Source: Dipodascopsis uninucleata var. uninucleata
Lineage: Eukaryota > Ascomycota > Lipomycetes > Lipomycetales > Lipomycetaceae
Assembly (NCBI GenBank): GCA_030568195.1
Contig: JAJLTO010000002.1
Location: 1,054,001-1,118,000, forward strand
DNA: 64,000 bases
Direction: 5' to 3'
A model generated the notes under the pieces. The model was not told the origin of the DNA. It searched no databases and was given only the letters and a program-made list of their open reading frames with translations. The translations under genes and the position numbers were made by a program. Position 1 is the first letter of the stretch, and every line of letters starts with the position of its first letter. Shown here piece by piece: positions 24,223-35,796 of this stretch.

Positions 24223-25950
24223 CTGGTTTGCTCTCTTAAATATTTGAAGTCTGACTTTCCAGCAGATCCGTCGCCCTTTGGCCCTCTACTCTATGATTCG
24301 AGCTCACTGAATTCCGCTCCGTCAAAGCCCTCCCCTCTTATTACCGCTAACCGCACTATTATCGGTAGGTGAAAATTTATATTATCGCTATTCTGGGCAA
24401 AATCAATCACGCGGATATGATACGTTGCCATTTAATGCATTTCTATATAATCCGATCTAAGTAAACAACTCTTTCAGTTACTCTTATCGTGTCTCCGAGT
24501 GTTCAGTAGCTGATACCAATTCTTTCTCGGAAGTGATCTTTTCAATGACAGCTGTGCTATATATTATAGTGTTATAGATTAAATAGGTAATATAAACGAC
24601 CTTTTAGAATTTCATTCACATATACAACTGTAAGTTATTTTAAATTGTGAATCTCGCCGTTGAATTGTTGTTATTCTAGTTTCTTTCTCTCTATGGTAGG
24701 CTTTAGTCACTCCTATGGTCGCTATTCTGTTAAGTATCTTTGCCGATACCTGATAATATCACGAAATCACACTCTTTAATATACAGCTAGACTAAATACT
24801 TCGATGCTTTGATCTCTTTTTCCGTGACCTAAGTTAATCATTTATATTCTCATAGACTAAAAGAGATAAACTAGTTTCCCCAAAGAATAATAAATGGCTT
24901 CAAGCATAGAAATAAAAATTGTTAGGTGTAAATTAGTGGTGGTGTTCCTGTGAAGCGAAACTATAGCAATCGGATAACTAACGGCAGATATGTACATTAA
25001 TAAGGGTTTGCGCGACATATAACTGACCGTCACAGTTTTTAGCAGGCAGATTCTCGAATGCTTCAATTATTAAGACAGCAACTACACAGTATATATAACC
25101 CTATATATATATATAGTCACTTTCTCGATTCTAATAGATACTCAGTTTATTTTTGGATATAAAATCAGAAATGCTATCACCTATAGAGGCTCTTCTTAAC
25201 CGAAGGTATTAATTGAGTTGTACCGGAAAGCTAGGTATGATGTAATCTACAGCACATGTGTGGCTCATTACTAATAAAATAGCAGTATATATATAGTCTT
25301 GTAACGAGTGTTTATTTTCTGGCCTTGTTGATTTAAGGTCAGCACAATGTAAACATCGTAACAAAAAATGAATAGAAATATATAGCGCGAAGTGCACCAA
25401 AACATGTTAACAGACATCAAAACAAATCTCAACAGATTTATATGACCAAAAGAAAGTATGTCTCATTTAACAGAGACTAGATGCCATATCAGAATCATAC
25501 AAGCATAGACAGAAAGAATGGTACTAGGAATTAACTATCCCAATATTTAGACACAAATAGCATGATGAAAGATCGTAGTAAGGTTGTGTGTATCAATCAA
25601 TGAATTGAGAGAGTGATCAAAAACAAGACTCGAAGAAAAAGGCTTAACCAAACAAATACAAAAGAAACCTAAGCCGTAGATCACGATTCACGCGGACAAT
25701 AGTTCCACACGCGCTACTAATCAAAAGCTAGATAGACGTAAAACATAATGAATTCGGGCTAATTTTTGATAAAATGATATATGTGTATAGTATAAATTTA
25801 TGTCGAGCAAAAATGGCCGAAATCTGGCCGAAGTAGGCAATTAGATCTTCGTTTTCAGCCTGTACAGTAGTAAACCACTGCCTGGTAACCGATTCCGCGC
25901 CATATAATTTATTCTGCCCTACCAATAAATGGCCTTTGAGCTACTCGAAA
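24223..25950. other. 1.7-kb intergenic between carrier gene and AIM34-like gene
   Basis: The first 300 bases are the carrier promoter. The rest is AT-rich with short TA runs near 25090-25120 and 25290 and only short frames. No RNA gene seen. The final 200 bases are the 3' side of the minus-strand gene that ends at 25951. Confidence 0.5.
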
Positions 25951-26971
25951 TTAATGCGCTTCTTTCTCCTCGAACAGGGAACCAATAGTCCACCATACCA
26001 AGGTGCAAGCAACAAACGAAGTCAAGAGAACCTTATCTCGAGACTGAAGCTCATCCTGGGAAGCGTACTCGTTGCTGTTGGCTTCGCTTACACTAGAGTT
26101 GTCGACAGTATCTAAAATAGGTCCTGCGACATTGTCACCACTAACGTGACTAATTTCCGGTCTGGACGAAACATATTCGCTAGGAGAGCTTGATCTCACC
26201 TCGAAATTAGTGGGCACGATTGGCTATTTTTTCATTAAAATTAGTATATAATATACCACTTGCAGATATCCGAAGCCTCTTAGTCAGCACAATACTTACG
26301 ATGGAAATTGGACTAGGAGTCTCCTTGAATCCGACAATGGGCATCTTGTAAAAATCGATTGTGGAGTCGTCATCTTTAGCCTTAACGACCGGTGTAGTGT
26401 TAATCGCCCGAACCACCTCCGAAATGCTATTGTGTGTAGGAACTGCCTTGTTAAACTTGTTCTCGAAGATCGTCTGTTCCATTGTGGTTTTGCTGGGCAG
26501 TGTCTTAGAAATGTTTGGCATCTTAGAAGCCCTTCTTGCAAAAGCAGTCGACGAGGTTGAAAAGAGAGCATTGTCATCTATGATCAATCGATCAACGAGC
26601 TAGATCAAAGTATTTCCAATAGAGATATTCCTGTTAGCCATATTTGCAAGCAATATCTCTCATATCCGACCGCTCAATTTTATTCTCCGCTAGACCGGAC
26701 CACTGTGAAAGAGGTCGCGCACAATCGACCATGCTGTCTCTGTAATCATCATCCAAATATTCTATGAACAACTCACATGGCTCTTTTTCCCGCTGATTTT
26801 AAGTCCTCGTTTGCGGCATTCTGCACGTAGGTTGTCCACAGTTAAATTTTTGTAGCTAGAAGATCCTTTGTTGAGTGCTGGAGAAGGAGTTGGGGTAGTA
26901 CTAGATGAGTGCAACGATCTCGCCTGGAACGAGATCGACGTTGATCTGACGGATCTGAAAGTTCTCTGCAT
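25951..26971 (-). CDS. AIM34: AIM34-like mitochondrial SAP-domain membrane protein
   Basis: A 255-residue protein from minus-strand exons 26971-26777, 26599-26300 and 26223-25951; introns begin GTGAGT and GTAAGT and end CTAG and ATAG, all in phase 0. Residues 1-25 are Arg/Ser-rich and lack acids (MQRTFRSVRSTSISFQARS), as in a mitochondrial presequence. A SAP motif lies at about 40-72: YKNLTVDNLRAECRKRGLKISGKKSHLVDRLI, split by intron 1. A single C-terminal membrane helix (VLLTSFVACTLVWWTIGSLF) is followed by EEKEAH. This order (presequence, SAP, linker, C-terminal helix) matches yeast Aim34, of unknown molecular function, affecting mitochondrial inheritance. The domain order is clear; orthology is likely. 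Confidence 0.75.
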
Positions 26972-27521
26972 TTTCTATATATGAAACTGAAGAATCAAAA
27001 TTCTACTATTATGAAGTGAAATATAATGTAAACCAAAAAATGTTGTATTGCTGCAATAAAAATTATTGATACTTATAAGTGGGATGAGCGCATCTTTAAT
27101 TATATACGCCTAACCATATATTTATTAAGAGTTGCAGCTATTTACATCTCTCCGTGTAATGGTTGACAAGCTGTCGAAGACATATTAACAAAAATGCTCT
27201 CCGTGTCGCTCATTTAGGTCATATTCTAGTCCTATTATGGCAATGTATTTACTCTATATGACAAGATACCGATTCTGCCTAAATAAAAGTAACACATATA
27301 AAGTTATGGCATATATAAAGTGTTATTGTGTGCATTAAGTCCAGCCAATTACAGCGAAGAGAAAGACGCCAAATAACATTTTTTTCCTCTATGCCTGAAA
27401 ATCAGGATATTGCTTTCTTTCCGAGTCGATTTCTAGTCGTATGCTAAACATTGAAGGACAGTTACGAGTCTAAAATATCTGCACCAGCTGTTGTGTTATA
27501 TAAGTGAAGACTACAGTAATC
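26972..27521. promoter_or_regulatory. Divergent promoter of AIM34-like gene and QCR7
   Basis: This 550-base intergene drives two mitochondrial genes. CCAAT at 27345-27349 lies about 175 bases before the QCR7 start and is the core of the HAP2/3/4/5 site known to control respiratory-chain genes in yeasts. A TATATAAA box is at 27312-27319. HAP binding is inferred. Confidence 0.45.
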
Positions 27522-28120
27522 ATGACTGGAAGCTATTTGCGAACTTATAACTTGGCACAATATGTCGCCAAGTCACCTTTGCTCACCAAGTTGGTCGTGC
27601 CAATTGCTGGCTTGATGATCGAGACCAATGGTTACAGAAAGATGGGATTGAGGTGAGTTTTAATGACTTATTTTCTTATGCAGTTGATTCATCAAAGAAT
27701 GGATGCATGATATGTACAAATTGATTAGGAAGACAAATTGTATTGAGTGATAGCAGAATTGTTGTGTCATGGATAGTGGAAGAAAACGACCGGTTGCATG
27801 TATATAGGAGGTGCTGAACAGCAAATAGAGCTAACGCTAAATACAATTACAGATACGACGACTTGATTGCTGAGGAGAACCCTATCGTCCAAAAGGCCAT
27901 TAACAGACTTGAGCCAAAGGAATATTATGATCGTGCATACCGTATAAGACGAGCACATCAACTCTCATTGCAGCATCAGCTACTTCCAAAGGACCAGTAC
28001 TTAAAGCCAGAGGAGGATATTCGTTATCTCACTCCTTACATATTAGAGGTTGAGGCTGAAGTTCGTGAGAGACAGTACTTCGACAATATTTCCATTGTAT
28101 CAAAGCCAAAGAAGAATTAA
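27522..28120 (+). CDS. QCR7: QCR7, ubiquinol-cytochrome c reductase subunit 7
   Basis: Small matrix-facing subunit of respiratory complex III (bovine 14-kDa subunit family). Exons 27522-27652 and 27853-28120 give 132 residues, near the usual 127. The 200-nt intron begins GTGAGT and ends ACAG, and joins GYRKMGLR to YDDLIAEENPIVQKAINRL. The family core follows: YDRAYRIRRAHQLSLQHQLLPKDQYLKPEEDIRYLTPYILEVEAEVRER. The N-terminus is positively biased but has no classic cleavable presequence, as in yeast Qcr7. Convergent with MYG1 with only 200 bases between. Confidence 0.97.
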
Positions 28121-28321
28121 ATCGTGTTTTGGTTGTATGAAATAGAAGAAGCACGAAGCATTGGATTTTTAGTGGGTTTAAACATCGTGTTTCCTTTGTT
28201 AATTTAGTGAACGAAGCACGTCATTAATAAATAAATATATAAGACAATTAATGAAGAATTTACAGAAAATCCAAGCTTTTAGTTAAAGTAATAACATATA
28301 GTGTTTTTTCAACTATGATTT

Positions 28322-29399
28322 TTAGAATGTCAATGCCTTGGTAGCCATTTCAATTGCTCCCTCTCGCGTGGCATTACCACCGATAAATCCAGAGGCATGA
28401 ACAAAGACGCAACCAGGGATTCCTGTGAGATCACTTAACTCTTGGTCTCTAATACCTCTCCAAGGTTCGGGAAGCGGCTTTCTGGAAGTGAACGACTCTG
28501 GTGCAACAGATACCGACTGAACTCTCCAGCCCTTACCATCGGAATAACAAACATAGAGTACGTTGTCTTTGTCAGTAAGACCCAGCTCCTGTTCCAAATC
28601 ATAAATATGACTTTTCCATGCCACGAAGCTATCCATAACCATTATTCGTCCTGAGCGATTCTCAAGTGCTTGTTTAACTAAGTTTCGTGCTGGAAGCCAT
28701 GATTTACCGTAGTAATTAACGGTGTCAACAAACACACCACCAACCAACTTTGAAGCTTGCTCAAAACGAGAATCTAGAATGATATCATCGAAAGGCTCAT
28801 TCCATGCTGGGTTCAAAGCAGCTACCATACCCGGAAGGGTGATTCGGGAAGTCTTATAACGTGGCTGTACTGAGTCTGGATAAGCACTCTCGCCATTGTC
28901 ATTACCGTCAAATGCTTCGATGAGCTCAGCATAGATAATAGGGTGTAACAGCTCAACCTTCGCATCTTCCAACTTGAGGTTAAGTTGCTGAGAAATAATT
29001 TGTTTTCCAAAATGTTTGTAAACTAGTCCGGCAGAGCTTAGTTTCGTCTTAAAATCTGGAGAGAATGTTTCGGCAAATTCTCTCTGATGGTGATCAAAAT
29101 GTTTTGTTCCATCATACTTGCCTTGGACATCAACGATTATGTCACAAGCTTCCAATATTTCAGGCGTTCTCGAGCGAATGACAGCTACAATTTTGTAATG
29201 TTAGCTATGGCAATAAACATTTGTAAAACAAAAACTCAGCGAATATAGCGTACGTACTTGCGTTTCTATATGTTGGCAACAACTTCAGCATATAAACTGC
29301 CAGAGCCTCGTCAGCATGAAAAGTGCCACTGTGCGTTCCAATTTTCATTTCTAGCTTTTGTTTTTTATTGACAGGTAATTCCCTATTATGTTCTAGCAT
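28322..29399 (-). CDS. MYG1: MYG1 family (UPF0160) metal-dependent exonuclease/phosphoesterase
   Basis: Conserved DHH-like protein of the MYG1/UPF0160 family; the human member is a nuclear and mitochondrial 3'-5' RNA exonuclease. Minus-strand exons 29399-29258 and 29184-28322 give 334 residues; the intron (GTACGT..GTAG, 73 nt) joins RNA to [15 protein letters not shown]. Metal-site motifs: [15 protein letters not shown] near residues 20-34 and [19 protein letters not shown]. Other conserved blocks: [11 protein letters not shown] and [12 protein letters not shown] near the end. A second Met (MKIGTHSG) may be the cytosolic start, while the first 17 residues carry basic charges, so dual targeting is conceivable. 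It shares a 276-base divergent intergene with the NMNAT-like gene. Confidence 0.93.
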
Positions 29400-29675
29400 A
29401 TGAGTAAGATTAGTCCGATAATAAAAAAGATATCTTTATAAGACCAATCGTTATTATATTAAAATGCAGCAAGCTGATCTGACCTCATTCTATATAATTT
29501 TCTTCATATATTTCACATTAGAGTTTTGGGCGATGAGGATAAGCCATAGTATGAATAGCTTTATTGGTCATTCTTCGCATTTATCTGGCCAGTATATGAA
29601 AGCATTGGTGACGTATCAGTAAAATATAGATTCTGAGCACGTTTCAAATGCGAGAGAATATTCTTATTCTGTAAA

Positions 29676-30491
29676 ATGGCAATTAATATAAAAAATTACG
29701 AGAAAGGGATCGAGGAAGTTCGCAATGGTGACATAGAAATCAAGATTTTGTTTGAATCAAAAGACGATCTGCTTAGTTCTTCTAGCAAAATAGTGATACT
29801 TGATTCATCATTCAATCCACCGACAGTTGCTCATGGTGGATTGGCATTAAGAGCAATGAGGAAGTTATATACCAACAGCGACTGTTCTATTGTATTTATG
29901 CTAGCTGTGCAGAACGCTGATAAGGCATTTGGTCCTGCCGCCCTATGTCACAGAGTAGCGATGATGGAGCTTTTAGGCAAAAGTCTTAGATACACAGTAG
30001 ATGACGTCGAAACAACACCAGAGTTTGCACTGATAGTCACAAAGCATGCTAGGTTTGTAGACAAGGCGAGCGCGATATGTGAAAAATTCGGACCTCAGCT
30101 GGAGCAAGTTTACGTAGTTGGATATGATACGCTGATCCGATTATTGGATCCCAAGTATTATCAGACAACAGTCGCAGAAGCTTTGAGTAAATTCATGGCT
30201 ACAAGTAAAGTCATCTGTTTCGCACGCCCGGGTGATAATTGGGGTTCTGTAAGGGAACAATTAAAGCTGGTTAATAATATTAAATCAGGCTCATTGGAGC
30301 CTGAAGTTCCTTCAAAGTGGGCTGCTAGGATATTCATATATACTGTCGACGACGAAGTCAACGAACTAAACGGTATCAGCTCTACTACAGTTCGAAATGC
30401 AGTGAAAACCAAAAAATGGGACATTGTTAAGGATCAGGTTCCGGCTAATGTTATGGAATATATAAAGTCAGAGCATTTGTATTTAGAGTGA
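29676..30491 (+). CDS. NMN adenylyltransferase-like nucleotidyltransferase (Pof1-like)
   Basis: A 271-residue single-exon nucleotidyltransferase. The DSSFNPPTVAHG motif at about 42-53 corresponds to the GSFNPIT/HxxH adenylyl-binding motif of NMN adenylyltransferases; here Thr takes the first His position, as in several eukaryotic NMNATs. The second signature ISSTTVR at about 234-240 matches ISSTxxR. A QVYVVGYDTLIRLLDPKYY block and an RHARF-like KHARFVDKAS block fit the fungal Pof1/NMNAT-related subgroup rather than Nma1/2. Expected reaction: NMN or NaMN plus ATP to NAD or NaAD. Pof1-group members have also been given ATPase roles, so substrate is not certain. Confidence 0.85.
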   Translation: MAINIKNYEKGIEEVRNGDIEIKILFESKDDLLSSSSKIVILDSSFNPPTVAHGGLALRAMRKLYTNSDCSIVFMLAVQNADKAFGPAALCHRVAMMELLGKSLRYTVDDVETTPEFALIVTKHARFVDKASAICEKFGPQLEQVYVVGYDTLIRLLDPKYYQTTVAEALSKFMATSKVICFARPGDNWGSVREQLKLVNNIKSGSLEPEVPSKWAARIFIYTVDDEVNELNGISSTTVRNAVKTKKWDIVKDQVPANVMEYIKSEHLYLE

Positions 30492-30813
30492 AGCATAAGA
30501 AATTAATTGAGGACTCCTAACACTTCTGATATGTGACTTACTTAAGTGATCAACAAATCCAAGAATAAAAATGTGAGCAATATTACAGTTTATCATAAAA
30601 TTCCAAGTTTCCTTACTCCCATTCCAAAAAGACAAATAATATTAATTAAAAATACAAATTAGGTGCTCATGGTGGTCGATATATATTTGAAGAGCATTTG
30701 AGAGAGAATCGTAGTTACACGGTACTAATAATACGATATCTTATCATGTCATAACTTGTCATATTCATTATCATTCTGGTGCTTCTGGCATCATTATTGA
30801 GCTCATGTGGGAT
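30492..30813. other. Intergenic between convergent genes
   Basis: AT-rich 3' ends of the NMNAT-like and bHLH genes. No other feature seen. Confidence 0.6.
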
Positions 30814-31803
30814 CTAGTAGGGTACAGGAATACGAGCTGGTTGTCTCGTTAAACTGGGTGCACTATGCATTGGATTAACAATTGGTAGTGGCCCTGATAT
30901 ATGCTCAAGAGGAGTCTGAGATACGCCAACTGGAGAATATTGCTGGGATGCATAGTATTGAGCGTGTTGCTGACGTAAGTCTGGCATCGCTGACTGTGTT
31001 GGCATGTGCCCTTGACGCACTATCGGGTGAATAGCTGGATGTGGGTTAATTGATGAAGTAGTAACCGGCGCTGACATGACTGTTGTGGTCATACTGTGTG
31101 GAGGAGGCATGGATACGACTCCATGCTGAGAGTAATACAAAGGAGTCGACTGCATGGGCATTGGTGCCTGTTGTTGAGACGTCATAGGTGCTCGCTGATA
31201 TATATCACTTTTGAGTCTGTTTATTTCTGATTCCAAAAAGGAAATGTACGATACTGCTTTCTTCAGAATGACTGCTTTGGAGTCCTGTGATCCTCTGCAG
31301 TGAGGTATACTAGATTTCAAATCTAGGAAGCCCCCGTTGATGTTTTCACGTCTTCTCTGTTCTGAGAGAATATGTGCAAATCTTCTATTAGAGCCTGCCT
31401 GTTGTTGTTTATTTATCTTATTTTCAGTATGCGCAATCTTAGGTACAGTTATCGTAGAATTCGATCTAGATGACTGAAAAGTCGGTTGTCGAGAATTCCT
31501 GTTATCATCTTGGCGTTCTGTGTTAATGTCGTCATCTTTGCGGTTTGTCAACATTGGTGAATTTGAGGCCACTGTATAGTTTGAAGGTACTTCGTCATGG
31601 TCACTTCCGGTGGATGACTCTGGAGTAGATATAGTAAGGTCAGTATCACAGCAAGTACCAGTGGGGTCAGACATACGCCGACCGCTGTATTCTACTGGAC
31701 TTGAGCTAGGTTCAACGAGATCCTGCCGCTTTAACGAACCACATTTTCGTTGCAGGTCAAAAAAAGCGGTCGGCGCTGGAGAAATAATTGATTTTAAGTC
31801 CAT
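30814..31803 (-). CDS. bHLH transcription factor
   Basis: A 329-residue single-exon protein. The bHLH domain is at about 137-195: basic region RRFAHILSEQRRRENINGGF, helix 1 LDLKSSIPHC, loop, and helix 2 SKAVILKKAVSYISFLESEINRLKSDI, which continues briefly as a leucine-zipper-like heptad. His, Glu and Arg occupy the positions that read CACGTG (class B E-box). The N-terminal 130 residues are Ser/Thr/Asp-rich; the C-terminal 130 are Pro/Gln/Met/His-rich and low in complexity. I do not assign it to Cbf1, Ino4, Rtg3 or Yas-type factors. CACGTG sites occur in this window (4693, 44479), which such a protein could read. Confidence 0.85.
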   Translation of the reverse strand: MDLKSIISPAPTAFFDLQRKCGSLKRQDLVEPSSSPVEYSGRRMSDPTGTCCDTDLTISTPESSTGSDHDEVPSNYTVASNSPMLTNRKDDDINTERQDDNRNSRQPTFQSSRSNSTITVPKIAHTENKINKQQQAGSNRRFAHILSEQRRRENINGGFLDLKSSIPHCRGSQDSKAVILKKAVSYISFLESEINRLKSDIYQRAPMTSQQQAPMPMQSTPLYYSQHGVVSMPPPHSMTTTVMSAPVTTSSINPHPAIHPIVRQGHMPTQSAMPDLRQQHAQYYASQQYSPVGVSQTPLEHISGPLPIVNPMHSAPSLTRQPARIPVPY

Positions 31804-34619
31804 AATGATTGTTATAAATTAGTGCCTCTGTATATATGATTATCTTTCAGGATGTTTGTATCAACCAGGCTTTTTAAGGTACTGCTTGGTATTTATCTGG
31901 AGTTCTCGTAAATCCAGAGATGTCACAGCTTGCACGACCGATTATGCTATACTTTTTAATATGGCTAGAAAACACCACAGTATCTCGCTGATGCAATATA
32001 TCTGCCCTATGAACTTAGTCTCTGGAACGGTCGATCTGAAGAATAGAGAGCAGAGCTATTAAACAGTCAAATGCTGGTTTACTGTGCTATACTAGTGTAA
32101 ATAGCTTCATGTAGATTGTTATATAATGCAATCACAGATATTAATTACTCTCTGCAGGGACTCGCCGCTGAGAGACAAGCCAATAAATATTAAAATCTTA
32201 TTCGAGCAGTTCAATAGCTCTCAAAGTAATATGAAGTTATCTCGGATATTAGAAAGTGATGAATATATGAGTATAAACATATAAATATATATAAATATAT
32301 ATTAAACAAATATATTCAGGTTCAATACGACGCTCATATAAAAAATGCCTTTAGAGCGTAATCCTTGAGAGCAAAAAAAATAAGTGAAACAGGAATTACC
32401 AGGATATTATAGCCAGACCTACAGCAGAGCTCAGCTGGTGAATATGAAATATCATTACGACAAATAAAAAAGTTCACTACATAAAAAAGTAAAATATCAA
32501 GGTTTCTCATCTGGAGTTAAATCATTTAATGGGAGCGCTAGTTTATATTTGCTTAGTCCTAGATTATAGCTCAGGCGCCTCTTCGAGTATATCAGTCTGA
32601 CAGAAGGATTAGGTTCTTCGGGAAACGATCAGAATGAGCATGGGATCCAGTAAAAGTATTAAAATGCGGTGTAATTTACCTTGACCAGATGTTCGGCATC
32701 TGGGAATAACTCTCAAGACGTTAATATCCACGGATTCAAACGGCTATTTCCGTGCCATGTGGTCCAAAGGGAAAATCCGCAATACAAATAAGGGCGATTA
32801 GAAGAGCTGCACCTGCGAGTGAAGGCTGAGCTTAAGGGCTGTCACCGAGAAGTCGTGCGATGTCAGTAGTAACCGCGAAATATACTTCATGATTGTAGTA
32901 AATGCACGGTATCTGCAGAGCTAGACAGAAACTGGTCAAGGCACGTCAAGAAGATTTAGTAATAAGTGCGCGGGAACTGTACACAGAGATACACCGCCAT
33001 TACAAATACAATTCATAGGCATCAAAACATTGTCTGGCATATGAAAGCTTAATGCGATCATCTCGGTAAGGTTTACATTATTGGTAATTGAACACTTCAG
33101 ATACAACTACACTCAAACTTTTGGTCTTCAGATTAACAATCAAATATACCTGTCACTTCAACGGACATTGGGGTCTTTAAATTGTAGGTCTGGCATTATA
33201 AATATACAGGAAGAAGCAGCTCTCATTAGTTCGTCATCGAACATTACGTTAATTAACATGTGATGGCTGCAGATAAAAATTGACTGTCTTTAACTTATAA
33301 ATTATAATTGCGCCAACTGTTGTCACTCTATGTCGTTAGATTACTGCATCGTGGTTCTATCTAGCCTAGCAGGTGAGGTGTCTAAAAGCAACTCTTGAAG
33401 TGAGTTATGATTATAGGGCGTGCTGCTGCTAAGAGATCGACTGCTGCTGATCCTTTCCACACAGACAGACCTACACGAGCTATTGCGCATCCAGGTATAT
33501 GGTATCACCAAAGGCACGATACCTTCCACTCCTAAATTTGTGGAAATCTTAGAGATACTTCCAAGGCAGGGCAGATAAGTGAAATATGACTGATCGATAT
33601 GTAAACGAGTCCCTCACTCTCCATCCTCTGTCCATACGCATACGTGACCTTCCGAATTAGAGAAGCTTATGCTCTACGTGCAACATATAGTAACTTTCTG
33701 TCTACTTAGTTCCATATGTGTACATGCTGTGAGCAACTCGGGCCGCTGAGTATCACAGCTCTGATAACACTGCGCAATTCTTACCACTACCGTCCTTTTC
33801 TAGTATGCGATGCTATACGCGACGCTATATCCTAGTGCTTACAGTATCTGCATCCACAAGACCACATATGCTTCTGCTTGTTGGGTTCAACTCCTACGAA
33901 GCCAGATAAAAACAGGAAATGCATTGAGACATTAGAATTCGCTAGAAGTAGAACAAGACGCACTCATGAGTTGGTTTTGCCCAAAAAAACCGTAATATCG
34001 AACCTTCAGGGACGGATCCTAAAATCTTATTGTTTTTACGCCTAAACAAATAGAGATCGGATGACACGAGGGCTGGACCATTGCAAAGTCTGCACTAGAA
34101 CTAGCTGGGACACGTGTGATACAATCGCTGCAGCCGGCCCTAGAAGATTAAGCAGTAAGCTGAAAGCATAGCTAATAAAAGTACCCTTCGTGTTGAATGC
34201 ATGACATCGTGTGAAGTTGCTTATATGGTATTCTAGTATCAGGACAGACGACATCAGCTAAAAAGCAGAAATAAACTATTATGTCTGTAGTTTAATACGT
34301 GTCAAACTGTCATTTTATTCCCGCCAGCTTTCATAGACTTCTCGCAACCGCATTACATTCTTCAGCAGACATGACATATCTATGTCGGTGTAAGAACATA
34401 TCGAAGCATCCAAAGCCATTTTCAGCGTGCTGAACGAGCAGTTAGTGAAAAATTAGTGGTATGATAGCGGTATAGGCGTGGCAATTCCTCGAGTGGCTTA
34501 ATCTACGGGCCATCCCATGTGTGATTTCACATTATTTTAAGCTTCCACGTGCGAATATCGTGTCACACTCTTATAACTTTGTTTTAGTGCATTTGAACCT
34601 CCTTTCGGGCAAGACAGCC

Positions 34620-34743
34620 TATAAAAGAAGAGTAACCAGAAACCCATCAGAGTTTTGAGGGCCTGACGCAAGAAGCGACAAAAACTCTGGAATTTACCGA
34701 CTCTCTCCAGCCTTTTCGGGAGAGGGAGATACGAGTAAATTTT
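34620..34743 (+). ncRNA. Candidate structured RNA: TATA box, two adjacent hairpins, T-run
   Basis: TATAAAAG at 34620-34627. Hairpin 1 pairs CAGAGTTTT (34648-34656) with AAAACTCTG (34681-34689), nine perfect pairs. Hairpin 2 begins two bases later: ATTTAC (34692-34697) pairs with GTAAAT (34735-34740), and inside it CTCTCC (34703-34708) pairs with GGAGAG (34719-34724). A TTTT run (34740-34743) closes it, as for a Pol III transcript. It does not match U1-U6, SRP or RNase P motifs I know, and no B box is visible. Speculative; it may be a chance fold. Confidence 0.25.
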
Positions 34744-35742
34744 GTGTCGAGAGAATATTTTAGGTTGGTCATATTTGTTTTAGCCTTAGCTGGAAATCCA
34801 AAACGAACATCTAAAAAAGCTGTCCACTATTTCGGTGCGGCATAGATTCTATACGGTTATATCATAAGTCAGCGAGAGGTCAGAAATGGCTAGTTCTTGT
34901 TCTCCTAAAGCAGTTCTAGACTGAGAGCAATACATTTCTTTGGTTGGTTTCGGACAGTCTATAGCCGCAGTCTATTTCCGTCCTTACAATACGGTGATCT
35001 CGAATAAGCCTCAGTGGTTAAATTCTCTTTACCGATGTCGCTGCTGTACCATTACTGAAATCTTAATTAAGATGTCCTGATAGCGGCTCGCGCTCCTGTC
35101 TACATAGCATGCTTGTTACATAGCAGTCGCGTATTCAGTTGCCGGCAAAAAGATACTCGACAATACTTGGTCAAGTTCAGCTGACGTGTATTATACATTA
35201 AAGAAGCAATACGAGCTCCACAGGCAATATAAAATAGGCACATAGCACATGCTACAAAAGATGAGCTATGTTGTGCATCCTGCAACTACTTTCGCTGCTG
35301 TCTTTATTGCTACCGTCCAGTAGAGGAAGACTGTAATATCTGTCATCGGGCTAGGTAATCGTATAGGCAAGGTGACATTTGCATTTAGTAGATTTTATCA
35401 ACAAAATATTGATCTTGCCTAAGAAAAGTTTTTAGGAAACAGCTTCCAATATGCACCTCATTTAACTATTCGATTCGATCAATATAAAAGCGGTAAGTCA
35501 ATTTCACTTTCTATCGTATCACTTCCCTGTTTCCGTAAATATCAAAGTATTTATAGCGGCACAAGAGTCCCGTTCACGCGCATAGACAGAAGTCCGTCTA
35601 TTTGGCGGCCTCGGAGACCATACGTAGCGAGGCAACGGGAATATCCGTGGATGTTTAAAGTGTCTTTTGTGGTTCTAATTACTCGAAAAAGTTTGTATTT
35701 AAAATGTCTACTGTAATCGGTCACCTGAAGCTATGCAAGCGA

Positions 35743-35796
35743 CGGGAGGCTCACGTACAAACCGAGCATAGGCTTTATCAGCTGATGAGCCTCCTG
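35743..35796. repeat. Inverted repeat, 11-bp stem
   Basis: CGGGAGGCTCA (35743-35753) pairs with TGAGCCTCCTG (35786-35796) with one G-T wobble around a 32-nt loop. GC-rich for this region. Function unknown. Confidence 0.5.

Noticed and set aside
33880-33900. GGGTTCAACTCC, a tRNA T-arm lookalike
   Set aside because: Only three to four weak pairs; no cloverleaf can be drawn around it.
34709-34720. Loop AGCCTTTTCG compared with U5 snRNA loop I (GCCTTTTAC)
   Set aside because: The invariant AC after the T-run is absent, and the rest does not fold like U5.
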